Assembly: GCF_016863295.1 (NCBI RefSeq)
Contig: NZ_BOOP01000004.1
Span: 372,001 to 436,000 of the forward strand
DNA length: 64,000 bases
Direction: 5' to 3'
From: Planotetraspora phitsanulokensis
GTDB lineage: Bacteria; Actinomycetota; Actinomycetes; Streptosporangiales; Streptosporangiaceae
In this document: positions 34,948 to 42,993 of the stretch, in pieces
Numbering within the stretch: the first letter of the stretch is position 1
How the letters are laid out: the number at the start of each line of letters is the position of its first letter
Program-made: the position numbers and the translations under genes
The notes under the pieces: model-generated
Databases searched by the model: none
What the model was told of the DNA's origin: nothing
Seen by the model: only the letters and a program-made list of their open reading frames with translations

Positions 34948-37121
34948 ACACCGGCACCGAAGCCCGCAGCCCGGCCATCATCCGCTTCTCTCGCTTCGTA
35001 CTGCGGCACAAGCTCGCGGTGACACTGTCCTGGCTCGTGCTCTTCCTTGCCGGTGGCGCGGCCTCCGGCCAGCTGTCAGGCCACCTGTCCCACGACTTCT
35101 CCTTCCCGAACGCGGCCGGCGACAGGGCCAACCACGCGATCCTGACCGCGTACGGCACCGGAGCCGGCACATACCCGCTGGTTCCCGTGGTCGTCCTCCC
35201 CAGCGGAACCACCGCCGACGACCCAGCGGTCAAACAGGCGTTCAACGCGGTGGCCGTCACCATGCGGATGCGGGTGGTGTCCTATCCCTCCACCGGCGAC
35301 CACCGGTTCGTCGGCGCCGACGGGCGGACCGTCTTCGGACTGGTCTTCACCCCGCCCGCCCGCGGCGCGTCCGCACCCGACTACGGGGGGCAGATCACCC
35401 GGGCGATGTCGAGCGTCCTTCCGGCGGGCGCGACGGTGCGCGTGACCGGAATCAGCGAGCTGTCCACTGTGGATGACACCGGCTCGGGCAGCAGCGTTCT
35501 GACCGAGACTCTGATCGGCGGGCTCGGTGCACTCATCGTGCTGGCCTTCGTCTTCGGCTCGTTGCTGGCCCTGGTGCCGCTGCTGGTGGCGGCCGTGTCG
35601 ATCCTCACCACGTTCCTCATCGTGCTCGGGCTGACCCAGGTCTCCGACGTGAGCTTCATCGTCCAGTTTCTGGTCGCACTGATCGGCCTGGGTGTGGCCA
35701 TCGACTACTCGCTGTTGCTGGTCACCCGATGGCGCGAGGAGCGGACCCACGGCTACTCCGGCGACGAGGCGGTACACCGCGCCATGGCCAGTGCCGGGCG
35801 GGCCGTGCTGTTCAGCGGGGTGACCGTGGCCATCGGGCTGATCGCGCTGGTGGTTCTACCCGTACCTTTCATGCGCAGCGTCGGATATGGCGGGATGCTC
35901 GTCCCCCTGGTCAGCGTGCTGGTCACCCTCACCCTGCTGCCGGTGCTGCTGGCCACTGTCGGGCACCGAGTGGACTGGCCCCGGGTACGCCGGGAGGAGT
36001 CGGCCAGCCGCGCCTGGCGGGCTTGGGCCGGTGGTGTCGTCCGCGCCCGCTGGCTCGCCGCCGCCGGCGCGCTGCTGATCCTCGGCGGCCTGGCCGTCGC
36101 AGGTTCGGACATCAAGCTCGGCGACGCCCAGAGCGAAGCGCTTGCTCGCTCGGCCCGGCCGGCCGCCGCGGCAGGACTGGCCGACCTGACCCGGGCCGGA
36201 ATACCCAGCGGCGTGCTGACCCCCATCGAAGTGCTCATCCCCGCCGGCACGCAGCCACCGTCGACGTTGGACGGCCTGCCCGGCACCTACGCGGCGGTCG
36301 CGCCATCGGACCCCGCGTGGCACCAGGCCGCGACGCGGCTGCTGGTCGTGCTGCCGGGCGACGAGGCGAGCAGCGACGCCGGTAAGGCCACCATCACTCG
36401 GGTACGCGATGTGCTGCACGGTGTGCCGGGCGCGCAAGTGGGCGGGCTGGGCGTATTGGAGGAGGACGCCGAACAGGTGCTCTACGGACCGTTCCCGCTG
36501 CTGCTCGCACTCATCGGACTGATCACCTTCGTCCTGCTGACCCGGGCGTTCCGCTCAGTGTTGCTGGCGCTCAAGGCGGTCGTGCTCAACCTGCTGTCCC
36601 TGGCCGCCAGCTATGGAGTGCTGGTCCTCGTATGGCAGAACGGCCACGGCTCACAGGCCATCTGGGGGGTACCGGCCACCGGCGCGATCACCTTCTGGGT
36701 ACCGCTGATGGGCTTCGCATTCCTCTATGGGCTGTCCATGGACTACGAAGTGTTCATCCTCGCCCGGACGCGGGAGGAGTACGACCGCACCGGGGACACC
36801 CGCACAGCGATCGTCGAAGGCCTCGGCCGCACCGGACGGCTGGTCACCAGCGCCGCGCTGATCCTGTTTCTTGCCTTTGTATCGCTGGCCACGGCGCCGG
36901 ACACCGACATCAAAATCCTGGCGACCGGACTGGGCGCGGGCATTCTGCTCGACGCGACAGTGGTCCGCAGCCTGCTGGTGCCGGCCACGGTATCGCTGTT
37001 CGGCCGCTGGAACTGGTGGTTGCCCGGCTGGGCCGCCCGCCTGTTGCGCGTTCCGGCGGTGCCGGTCGACACGGCATCCGTATCCATCGCCGACCCGGCT
37101 TCCCGTACCGCTGTCGGCTGA
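34944..37121 (+). CDS. MMPL family transporter
   Basis: A 725-residue RND-type MMPL transporter with about twelve helices and two large outside loops. First helix RHKLAVTLSWLVLFLAGGAA; then the helix bundle with VALIGLGVAIDYSLLLVTRW (the proton-relay GxxxDY motif) and its second-half twin GFAFLYGLSMDYEVFILART. Relatives export lipids, siderophores or drugs. The ATG at 34944 lacks its own ribosome site and overlaps the stop of the methyltransferase relic, so it depends on reinitiation. The 3' end is clear at TGA after SRTAVG. Confidence 0.9.
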   Translation: MNTGTEARSPAIIRFSRFVLRHKLAVTLSWLVLFLAGGAASGQLSGHLSHDFSFPNAAGDRANHAILTAYGTGAGTYPLVPVVVLPSGTTADDPAVKQAFNAVAVTMRMRVVSYPSTGDHRFVGADGRTVFGLVFTPPARGASAPDYGGQITRAMSSVLPAGATVRVTGISELSTVDDTGSGSSVLTETLIGGLGALIVLAFVFGSLLALVPLLVAAVSILTTFLIVLGLTQVSDVSFIVQFLVALIGLGVAIDYSLLLVTRWREERTHGYSGDEAVHRAMASAGRAVLFSGVTVAIGLIALVVLPVPFMRSVGYGGMLVPLVSVLVTLTLLPVLLATVGHRVDWPRVRREESASRAWRAWAGGVVRARWLAAAGALLILGGLAVAGSDIKLGDAQSEALARSARPAAAAGLADLTRAGIPSGVLTPIEVLIPAGTQPPSTLDGLPGTYAAVAPSDPAWHQAATRLLVVLPGDEASSDAGKATITRVRDVLHGVPGAQVGGLGVLEEDAEQVLYGPFPLLLALIGLITFVLLTRAFRSVLLALKAVVLNLLSLAASYGVLVLVWQNGHGSQAIWGVPATGAITFWVPLMGFAFLYGLSMDYEVFILARTREEYDRTGDTRTAIVEGLGRTGRLVTSAALILFLAFVSLATAPDTDIKILATGLGAGILLDATVVRSLLVPATVSLFGRWNWWLPGWAARLLRVPAVPVDTASVSIADPASRTAVG

Positions 37122-37259
37122 ACCTGCCGGCAGCGGGATCGGGCGTTCAGCGGAACGCTCCGAAACCCGGGCCGCGTGATCAACCAACCCGACGAACGTC
37201 CATGACCGGTGCACCATCCGGGTCGCCGCCCTTCAGCATGGGCGTCCTATCATCCTGCT

Positions 37260-37601
37260 GTGTACGACGACGGCCTTGTGACCTGTACTGATGCAGAGCT
37301 GATCATCCAGAGGTACTACTTCCCGCTCGGGTCGGCCAAGCGGATCCCGCTCTCCGGCATCCGGGGGGTGGACTGGAGGCCGCTCCCCCACGGAAGCCTG
37401 CGGATCTGGGGTTCCGGCGACTTTGTGCACTGGTTCAACCTCGACGCCCGCCGGCCCGGGAAGAGGGCCGCGCTCGTCATCGATCTGGGCCGCAGGATCG
37501 TCCCGGTGGTCACACCCGACGAGCCGGGCCGGCTTGTGGCGGAACTCGCCGCCCACGGGATCGCCACCAGCGGGTTCCCACAGGGCCCCGCAGGGACCTG
37601 A
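37260..37601 (+). CDS. Small PH-like domain protein, unknown function
   Basis: A 113-residue protein starting VYDDGLVTCTDAELIIQRYYF, with IPLSGIRGVDWRPL, RIWGSGDFVHWFNLDARRPGK and a C-terminal PVVTPDEPGRLVAELAA. It reads as an actinobacterial bacterial-PH-like hypothetical family; no catalytic residues are apparent. I start at GTG 37260: TATCAT (37248-37253) lies exactly 6 nt upstream and there is no Shine-Dalgarno, so it is probably leaderless. A longer frame from 37209 has no support. Confidence 0.72.
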   Translation: MYDDGLVTCTDAELIIQRYYFPLGSAKRIPLSGIRGVDWRPLPHGSLRIWGSGDFVHWFNLDARRPGKRAALVIDLGRRIVPVVTPDEPGRLVAELAAHGIATSGFPQGPAGT

Positions 37602-37619
37602 TCGCGGACGCCGTGCCCG

Positions 37620-38552
37620 TCAGAGCGGGGACGGGGTGGCGCTCAGCACTTCGGCCTGCCGTCGCAACCGTGCGACGTCCTGACCCGGCGGCACGCCGAA
37701 CAGGCGCCGGTATTCGCGGCTGAACTGCGACGCGCTGTCGTAGCCGACCGCGAACCCGACATCGGCCACGTCCTGCGAGGTGCTGAGCAGGAGTAGGCGC
37801 GCCTCCTGCAGGCGGATGCGCTTCTGGTACTGAATGGGCGTCATCGCGGTGACCGCGCGGAAGTGCCGGTGGAACGCCGACGCGCTCATTCCCGACATCC
37901 CGGCGAGGTCGTCCACGCGGATCGCCTCCGCGTGGTGGTCGCGGATCCAGCGGACGGCGCGGCCGATGTGGGACAGGCGGCTGTCGGCGAGGCCGATCTG
38001 ACGGACCGTGGCCCCCTGCTCGCCCGTGACCAACCGCCAGTGGATCTCCCGCTCGATCATCGGCGCCAGCACCGGCGCGTCGGCCGGACGGTCGAGCAGC
38101 CTGACCATCCGCACCATCGCGTCGAGGAGGTCGGCCGAGACGTCGCTGACCACCACGCCGCGCGGGGTCGCGGCTCCACGGCCGACCGCACGCGCGTACG
38201 CGGCGGGCCCGCCTTCCAGCAGCAGGGACGCGATGACGGCCGGCCGGAGAGTGAGCCCGCAACCGAGGAAGGGCCGTTCCCTGCTCGCCTGGGTGTGGTG
38301 GCCGGTCACGGGGAGGCCGACGGAGACCACCAGATACTGGCCCGCGCCGTAGTCGTGGATCCGGTCGCCCAGGGTGAGGCGCTTGGCGCCCTGGGCGACG
38401 ACGGCGAGCGTGGGCTCGGCGACGGTGGCCGTGGGAGGGGTCGGCTTCTCGACCGCCGACAGCAGCAGGCCGCCGGGGGCGAGGCCGGGCCGTCCGGCAT
38501 GCCGGCCGATCAGGGAACGCAGTTCGTCCAGGGACACGTCCGATTCAAGCAC
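37620..38552 (-). CDS. AraC family transcriptional regulator
   Basis: A 310-residue regulator. N-terminal AraC_N-type ligand domain (LAPGGLLLSAVEKPTPPTAT; VAQGAKRLTLGDRIHDYGAG; YLVVSVGLPVTGHH), then two C-terminal helix-turn-helix units: LAGMSGMSASAFHRHFRAVT and DVADVGFAVGYDSASQFSREY, closing with RRLFGVPPGQD. Starts at a GTG (38552). It is divergent from the aldo/keto reductase, and two direct repeats 21 bp apart in the gap suit its two-headed DNA binding. The pairing with an oxidoreductase suggests control by a toxic carbonyl or similar. Confidence 0.9.
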   Translation of the reverse strand: MLESDVSLDELRSLIGRHAGRPGLAPGGLLLSAVEKPTPPTATVAEPTLAVVAQGAKRLTLGDRIHDYGAGQYLVVSVGLPVTGHHTQASRERPFLGCGLTLRPAVIASLLLEGGPAAYARAVGRGAATPRGVVVSDVSADLLDAMVRMVRLLDRPADAPVLAPMIEREIHWRLVTGEQGATVRQIGLADSRLSHIGRAVRWIRDHHAEAIRVDDLAGMSGMSASAFHRHFRAVTAMTPIQYQKRIRLQEARLLLLSTSQDVADVGFAVGYDSASQFSREYRRLFGVPPGQDVARLRRQAEVLSATPSPL

Positions 38553-38591
38553 CGGGGACGGGACCGGGCTTCACGACCCTGCTGAATTCGC

Positions 38592-38620
38592 CAGGATCGT
38601 GCAAGGCACCGGCAGGATCG
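38592..38620. promoter_or_regulatory. 21-bp-spaced direct repeat (AraC-type site)
   Basis: CAGGATCG occurs at 38592-38599 and 38613-38620, direct repeats spaced 21 bp, in the 142-bp gap between the divergent AraC and aldo/keto reductase genes. AraC-family dimers classically bind direct half-sites spaced two helical turns. The reductase start is about 75 bp downstream. Confidence 0.5.
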
Positions 38621-38694
38621 ATCTAACGTCTTCGCAGGTCATGGCGCTTAACTCGAAGGGTCTGCTTTTCACGCCTGAGCACAGGAGCACACAC

Positions 38695-39777
38695 ATGGCG
38701 CTCGATTCCTTCGTCAGCCTCGGCCGGTCCGGCCTCAAGGTCAGCCCCTTCTGCCTCGGGGCGATGAACTTCGGCGAGGACGGCGGGTTCGGCTGCAGCG
38801 TCGAGGAGTCGGAGAAGATCCTTCAGACCTACCTCGATCGGGGCGGGAACTTCGTCGACACCGCCAACTTCTACACCAACGGCCATTCAGAGAAGATCAT
38901 CGGCGACTACTTCGCCCAGCGTCCGGGGCTGCGCGACCGCGTCGTCCTGGCGACCAAGTTCTTCTGCAATCTGCACCTGGGCGACCCCAACGGCGGCGGC
39001 GCGGGCCGCAAGGCGATCCTCGGGCAGATCGAGGATTCGCTCCGCCGTCTGCGCACGGACTACATCGACCTCTACTGGCTGCACAACTACGACTGGTCGA
39101 CGCCCATGGAGGAGACCCTGCGGACACTGGACGACCTCGTCGCCGCGGGCAAGATCCGGTACGTGGGCTTCTCCGACACCCCCGCCTGGTTCACCGCGAA
39201 GGCGCACACGACGGCCCTGCTGCGCGGCTGGACGCCGATCACCGCCCTGCAGATGGAGTACTCCCTGCTGGAGCGCACGATCGAGGGCGAGCTGATCCCG
39301 CTGGCGCAGGACGCCGGCATGGGCGTGCTCCCCTGGAGCCCGCTCAAGAGCGGCTACCTGTCCGGGGCGTACACCCGTGGGAACGGCATCCCCGCCGGCA
39401 CCCGGCGCTCGGCGGTGCTCGGGGCGCCCAGCGAGGCCCAGTTCACGGTGATCGACGCGCTCGCCGCCGTCGCCGAGGAGGTCGGCGCGAGCTCCGCAGC
39501 GGTCGCTCTCTCCTGGGTGCGGAACCGCCCCGGCGTCAGCTCCACGATCATCGGGCCCCGCCGGCTCGACCACCTCGAGGCGAACCTCGCCGGGCTGGAG
39601 ATCCGGCTGACCGACGAGCAGACCGCCCTTCTCGACGAGGTGTCGGCTCCCACGCTGAACTTCCCCGCCGAGCTCAACCGCCAGGTCGCGCCCATGCTCA
39701 AGTACTCGGGCGCCACCGTCGACGGCCGCAAGAGCGTCGTCTACCCGCCCCTGCTGGAGAGCACGACCCGCTACTGA
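38695..39777 (+). CDS. Aldo/keto reductase
   Basis: A 360-residue NADPH-dependent aldo/keto reductase. LGRSGLKVSPFCLGAMNFG is the family opening; the catalytic Asp and Tyr are in NFVDTANFYTNGHSE, the Lys in VVLATKFF and the His in IDLYWLHNYDW. The C-terminal cofactor segment is SSTIIGPRRLDHLEANL. ATG 38695 has AGGAG 8 nt upstream. Its last 7 nt overlap the convergent HxlR gene. It reduces aldehydes or ketones; the substrate is unknown. The divergent AraC regulator is the probable controller. Confidence 0.93.
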   Translation: MALDSFVSLGRSGLKVSPFCLGAMNFGEDGGFGCSVEESEKILQTYLDRGGNFVDTANFYTNGHSEKIIGDYFAQRPGLRDRVVLATKFFCNLHLGDPNGGGAGRKAILGQIEDSLRRLRTDYIDLYWLHNYDWSTPMEETLRTLDDLVAAGKIRYVGFSDTPAWFTAKAHTTALLRGWTPITALQMEYSLLERTIEGELIPLAQDAGMGVLPWSPLKSGYLSGAYTRGNGIPAGTRRSAVLGAPSEAQFTVIDALAAVAEEVGASSAAVALSWVRNRPGVSSTIIGPRRLDHLEANLAGLEIRLTDEQTALLDEVSAPTLNFPAELNRQVAPMLKYSGATVDGRKSVVYPPLLESTTRY

Positions 39778-40277
39778 GCCGCCTGTGCCTGGCGGGCCGC
39801 GACCCAGTCGTCGTTGGAGACGATGGCGAGGTCGTCGAGGCCGAGGTCGTCTCCGGATCGGCCTCGCGGCCGGATCGTGACGGGAGAGCCGGTCACGCGC
39901 TCCACGACCGTGAGCGGCCCGCCCTCGGGCTGGAGGTAGGTGTCGCCCCACTGCATCAGGGCGAGGACGGCAGGCAGGAGGTCTTCCCCCATCCGAGTCA
40001 GGACGTACTCGTAACGGGTCCGCTTCCCCGGCTCCTGGTAGGGCCGCTTCTCGAGAATGCCCGCGGCGACGAGCTGCTTGAGACGCGCGGCGGCCACGGC
40101 GTCGGTGATGCCGACCCGTTCGACGAAGTCGTCGAACCGCGTCGTCCCGTAGTAGGCCTCCCGGATCAGGAGGATGGCCGACCGCGTGCCGATCACGTCC
40201 ATGGCCTTGCCGATCGAGCAGTCGTCGGTACGCCAGCGCGATCTGTCCGCAAGGAGCCCCTCGAAAGTCATCGCCAT
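39771..40277 (-). CDS. HxlR family transcriptional regulator
   Basis: A 168-residue winged-helix protein: CSIGKAMDVIGTRSAILLIRE, then TRFDDFVERVGITDAVAAARL and LVAAGILEKRPYQEPGKRTRYEY are the HxlR DNA-binding core. About 60 extra C-terminal residues are unassigned. Start is ATG 40277 or 40271; TAGGAT lies 7 nt before 40277, with no Shine-Dalgarno, suggesting a leaderless transcript. Divergent from a DHA2-type MFS gene across a 57-bp gap that carries a long palindrome. HxlR proteins often sense quinones or aldehydes. Confidence 0.9.
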   Translation of the reverse strand: MAMTFEGLLADRSRWRTDDCSIGKAMDVIGTRSAILLIREAYYGTTRFDDFVERVGITDAVAAARLKQLVAAGILEKRPYQEPGKRTRYEYVLTRMGEDLLPAVLALMQWGDTYLQPEGGPLTVVERVTGSPVTIRPRGRSGDDLGLDDLAIVSNDDWVAARQAQAAQ

Positions 40278-40307
40278 AACGCCGATCCTATCCCTGGCTG
40301 GCTGATC

Positions 40308-40338
40308 CCATAGTCAGATGGTTATCATCTGGCTATGG
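40308..40338. promoter_or_regulatory. 31-bp palindrome over the MFS promoter and start codon
   Basis: CCATAGTCAGAT (40308-40319), a 7-bp centre, and ATCTGGCTATGG (40327-40338) are inverted arms with one mismatch in 12. The site covers the MFS -10 (TATCAT, 40323-40328) and its ATG (40335). Bound protein would block the exporter promoter directly. The divergent HxlR gene is the natural candidate. Confidence 0.65.
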
Positions 40339-41807
40339 GACCACCAAGTCAGAGGGTGGGGCAGCGTCAGCGTCCCCTTCTCCTCCTCATCGCCGTGTTG
40401 TGCGGCGCCCCGTTCATGGCGGCCCTGGACGTCTTCGTCGTCAACCTCGCCTTCCCCGCGATCGGGCGCGACTTCGCCGGAAGCTCCCTAAGCGATCTGA
40501 GCTGGGTGCTCAACGGCTACTCGATCGTCTACGCCGCGTTGCTGATCCCACTCGGGCGCTGGGCGGACGCCGTCGGCGCCAAACGGATGTTCCTGCTCGG
40601 CCTGACCCTGTTCACGCTGGCGAGCGTGGTCGCCGCCGCCGCCGTCGGCCTCCCGATGCTGATCGCCGCCCGCGTCGCGCAGGCCGTGGGCGCGGCGGCC
40701 CTGACCCCCGCCAGCCTCGAGCTGCTGGTGCGGACGGCACCGGCGAGCAGACGCGCGTTGTCGGTGGGTCTGTGGGCCGCGTCCAGCGCGATCGCCTCGG
40801 CACTCGGGCCCGTCATCGGCGGCCTGCTCGTGGAGCTGTCGTGGCGATGGGTCTTCCTCATCAACGCCCCGATCGGCGTCGTCCTCGTCATCGTGGCCGC
40901 GCGGACGATCCCCGCCGGCGGCCACGCGGCGGGCGGGCGCGTCAACCTGCTCGCCGCCCTGCTGGCCGCCGTGGGGGCAGGTTCGCTCTCGCTCGCGCTG
41001 GTCGAAGGCGGCTCCTGGGGATGGGGCTCCGCGCCGACCATCGTGTGCCTGCTCGTGAGCGTCGCGGCGGTCGCCGGACTGACCTGGGACAGCAGGCGCG
41101 GCGCGGCTCCCCTCATCCCCGCGACGCTGATGCGGGTGCGCACGTTCGCCTGGGCGAACGCCGCGATGGCGCTGTTCAGCGCCTCGTTCGCCGCGGGGCT
41201 GCTCGCCCTGGTCTTCTGGCTTCAGGACGTCTGGGGATACACCGCCGTCGAAGCCGGGCTCGCGATCGCTCCCGGCCCGCTCATGGTGCCGCTGTTCGCC
41301 GTCGGCGGGCAGCGTCTGCTCGGCCGCGTTCCCGCCGCATATCCCGCCGCGGCCGGCGGTCTCCTGTGGGCCGCGGGCACCCTCATGATCCTCGTAAGCG
41401 TCGGCTCCACATCCGGCTCCACGTCCGGTTACGCCACCGGCGTCCTGCCCGGATGGCTGGTGGCCGGCGTCGGCGTCGGCCTGGCGCTCCCGGCCATCCT
41501 CGCGTCGTCCACGGCGGCGCTGTCACCGCACCACGCGTCCACCGGCAGCGGTGTGATCAACATGAGCCGGCAGATCGGGACCGTCGTCGGCGTCAGCGCC
41601 TTCGTCGCGATCCTCGGCTCGGGCGCGGACGCCGCATCTCCTGAGGCGTTCCGGACCGCCTGGTGGGTCGTCGCCGCCGTCGGCCTCCTGTCGGCCGTCC
41701 CGGCACTCGGGATCTCCACCAGCCGAGCGCCCGTTCCGGCGCCGGCGCAGCCACTGTCGAACACGCACCAGGAGTCGAGCACACCTCAGGAAAGGACGTC
41801 CCGATGA
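40335..41807 (+). CDS. MFS transporter, DHA2 type
   Basis: A 490-residue 14-helix exporter. FMAALDVFVVNLAFPAIGRDF, GRWADAVGAKRMFLLGLTLF (motif A) and ASSAIASALGPVIGGLLVELSW-type motif C region followed by RWVFLINAPIGVV. ATG 40335 lies 6 nt after TATCAT with no ribosome site, giving a likely leaderless mRNA. The stop overlaps the thiolase start by 4 nt (ATGA), so the two genes are co-translated. Under probable HxlR control through the palindrome at its start. Confidence 0.9.
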   Translation: MGPPSQRVGQRQRPLLLLIAVLCGAPFMAALDVFVVNLAFPAIGRDFAGSSLSDLSWVLNGYSIVYAALLIPLGRWADAVGAKRMFLLGLTLFTLASVVAAAAVGLPMLIAARVAQAVGAAALTPASLELLVRTAPASRRALSVGLWAASSAIASALGPVIGGLLVELSWRWVFLINAPIGVVLVIVAARTIPAGGHAAGGRVNLLAALLAAVGAGSLSLALVEGGSWGWGSAPTIVCLLVSVAAVAGLTWDSRRGAAPLIPATLMRVRTFAWANAAMALFSASFAAGLLALVFWLQDVWGYTAVEAGLAIAPGPLMVPLFAVGGQRLLGRVPAAYPAAAGGLLWAAGTLMILVSVGSTSGSTSGYATGVLPGWLVAGVGVGLALPAILASSTAALSPHHASTGSGVINMSRQIGTVVGVSAFVAILGSGADAASPEAFRTAWWVVAAVGLLSAVPALGISTSRAPVPAPAQPLSNTHQESSTPQERTSR

Positions 41808-42976
41808 GAGACGCCGTCATCGTCGAAGCGGTCCGCACCCCCATCGGCAGGGGCAGAGCCACCGGGAGCCTGCACGGCGTCCACCCCGTCGACCTGCTCG
41901 CCCACAGCCTGCGCGCGATCGTCGACCGAACCGGGATCGACCCGGCCCTCGTCGACGACGTCATCGGCGGAGTCGTCACGCAGTCCGGCGAGCAGGCGGC
42001 AAACGTCACCCGCCGCGCGGCTCTGGCCGCGGGCTTCCCCGAGTCCGTCCCCGCGACGACCGTCGACCGCCAGTGCGGCAGCAGCCAGCAGGCCGTCCAC
42101 TTCGCCGCCCAGGGCGTCATCGCGGGCGCGTACGACATCGTCGTCGCCGCCGGCCTCGAATCCATGAGCCGCGTCCCCATGGGCGCGAACCTCGCCGGAA
42201 CCACCGACCCGTACGGCCGGGCCTTCGCCGCGCGCTACCCCGACGGCCTGGTCGGGCAGGGCGTCGCCGCGGAACTGATCGCCGCGAGATGGAACCTCAG
42301 CCGGACCGAGATGGACGAGTTCGCCCTCACCTCGCACGATAGGGCCGCCGAGGCGACCGGGAAAGGCCTGTTCGAGCGTGAACTCGCACCCCTGGCCGGG
42401 CTCGACCACGACGAGGGCATCCGCACCGGCAGCGACCTGCGGACCCTCGCCGCCCTCAGGCCCGCCTACTATGACGAGGACGTCGCCCGGCGGTTCCCGC
42501 AGATCACCTGGAACGTCACCGCCGCCAACGCGAGTCAGATCAACGACGGCAGCGCGGCGGTGATGATCACCACCAGCGAGATCGCCGCGAGACTCGGGCT
42601 CACCCCGCTGGCGCGTCTGCACAGCTTCGCCGTCGCGGGCGACGACCCCCTGTACATGCTGACGGCGGTCGTCCCCGCCACCCGCAAGGTCCTGCGGCGG
42701 GCCGGGCTCGGACTCGACGACATCGACCTGTTCGAGGTCAACGAGGCCTTCGCCTCCGTCGTGCTGGCCTGGGCCAGGGAGACGGGCGCCGACCTCGGAC
42801 GCGTCAACGTCCGAGGCGGCGCCATCGCCCTCGGTCATCCCCTCGGCGCCAGCGGCGCCCGGCTCATGACCACCCTCGTCCACGCCCTCGCCGAAGGCGG
42901 CGGACGATACGGCCTGCAGACGATGTGCGAGGCCGGGGGCCTCGCCAACGCCACCGTGGTCGAGAGGCTGACGTAG
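41804..42976 (+). CDS. Thiolase (acetyl-CoA acyltransferase, FadA type)
   Basis: A 390-residue thiolase. Acyl-acceptor Cys in VDRQCGSSQQAVHFAAQG (about residue 88), NEAFASVVLAW, the active-site His in RGGAIALGHPLGASGARLM and the second Cys in MCEAGGLANA. The last motif is normally CGGGMG-like; here Ala-Asn replace the usual final residues, a modest departure. It either degrades 3-ketoacyl-CoA or condenses acetyl units. It is coupled to the MFS gene, an unusual partner, and ends 18 nt from the convergent GGT gene. Confidence 0.92.
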   Translation: MRDAVIVEAVRTPIGRGRATGSLHGVHPVDLLAHSLRAIVDRTGIDPALVDDVIGGVVTQSGEQAANVTRRAALAAGFPESVPATTVDRQCGSSQQAVHFAAQGVIAGAYDIVVAAGLESMSRVPMGANLAGTTDPYGRAFAARYPDGLVGQGVAAELIAARWNLSRTEMDEFALTSHDRAAEATGKGLFERELAPLAGLDHDEGIRTGSDLRTLAALRPAYYDEDVARRFPQITWNVTAANASQINDGSAAVMITTSEIAARLGLTPLARLHSFAVAGDDPLYMLTAVVPATRKVLRRAGLGLDDIDLFEVNEAFASVVLAWARETGADLGRVNVRGGAIALGHPLGASGARLMTTLVHALAEGGGRYGLQTMCEAGGLANATVVERLT

Positions 42977-42993
42977 GTCGCGTCTCCCTGGCG

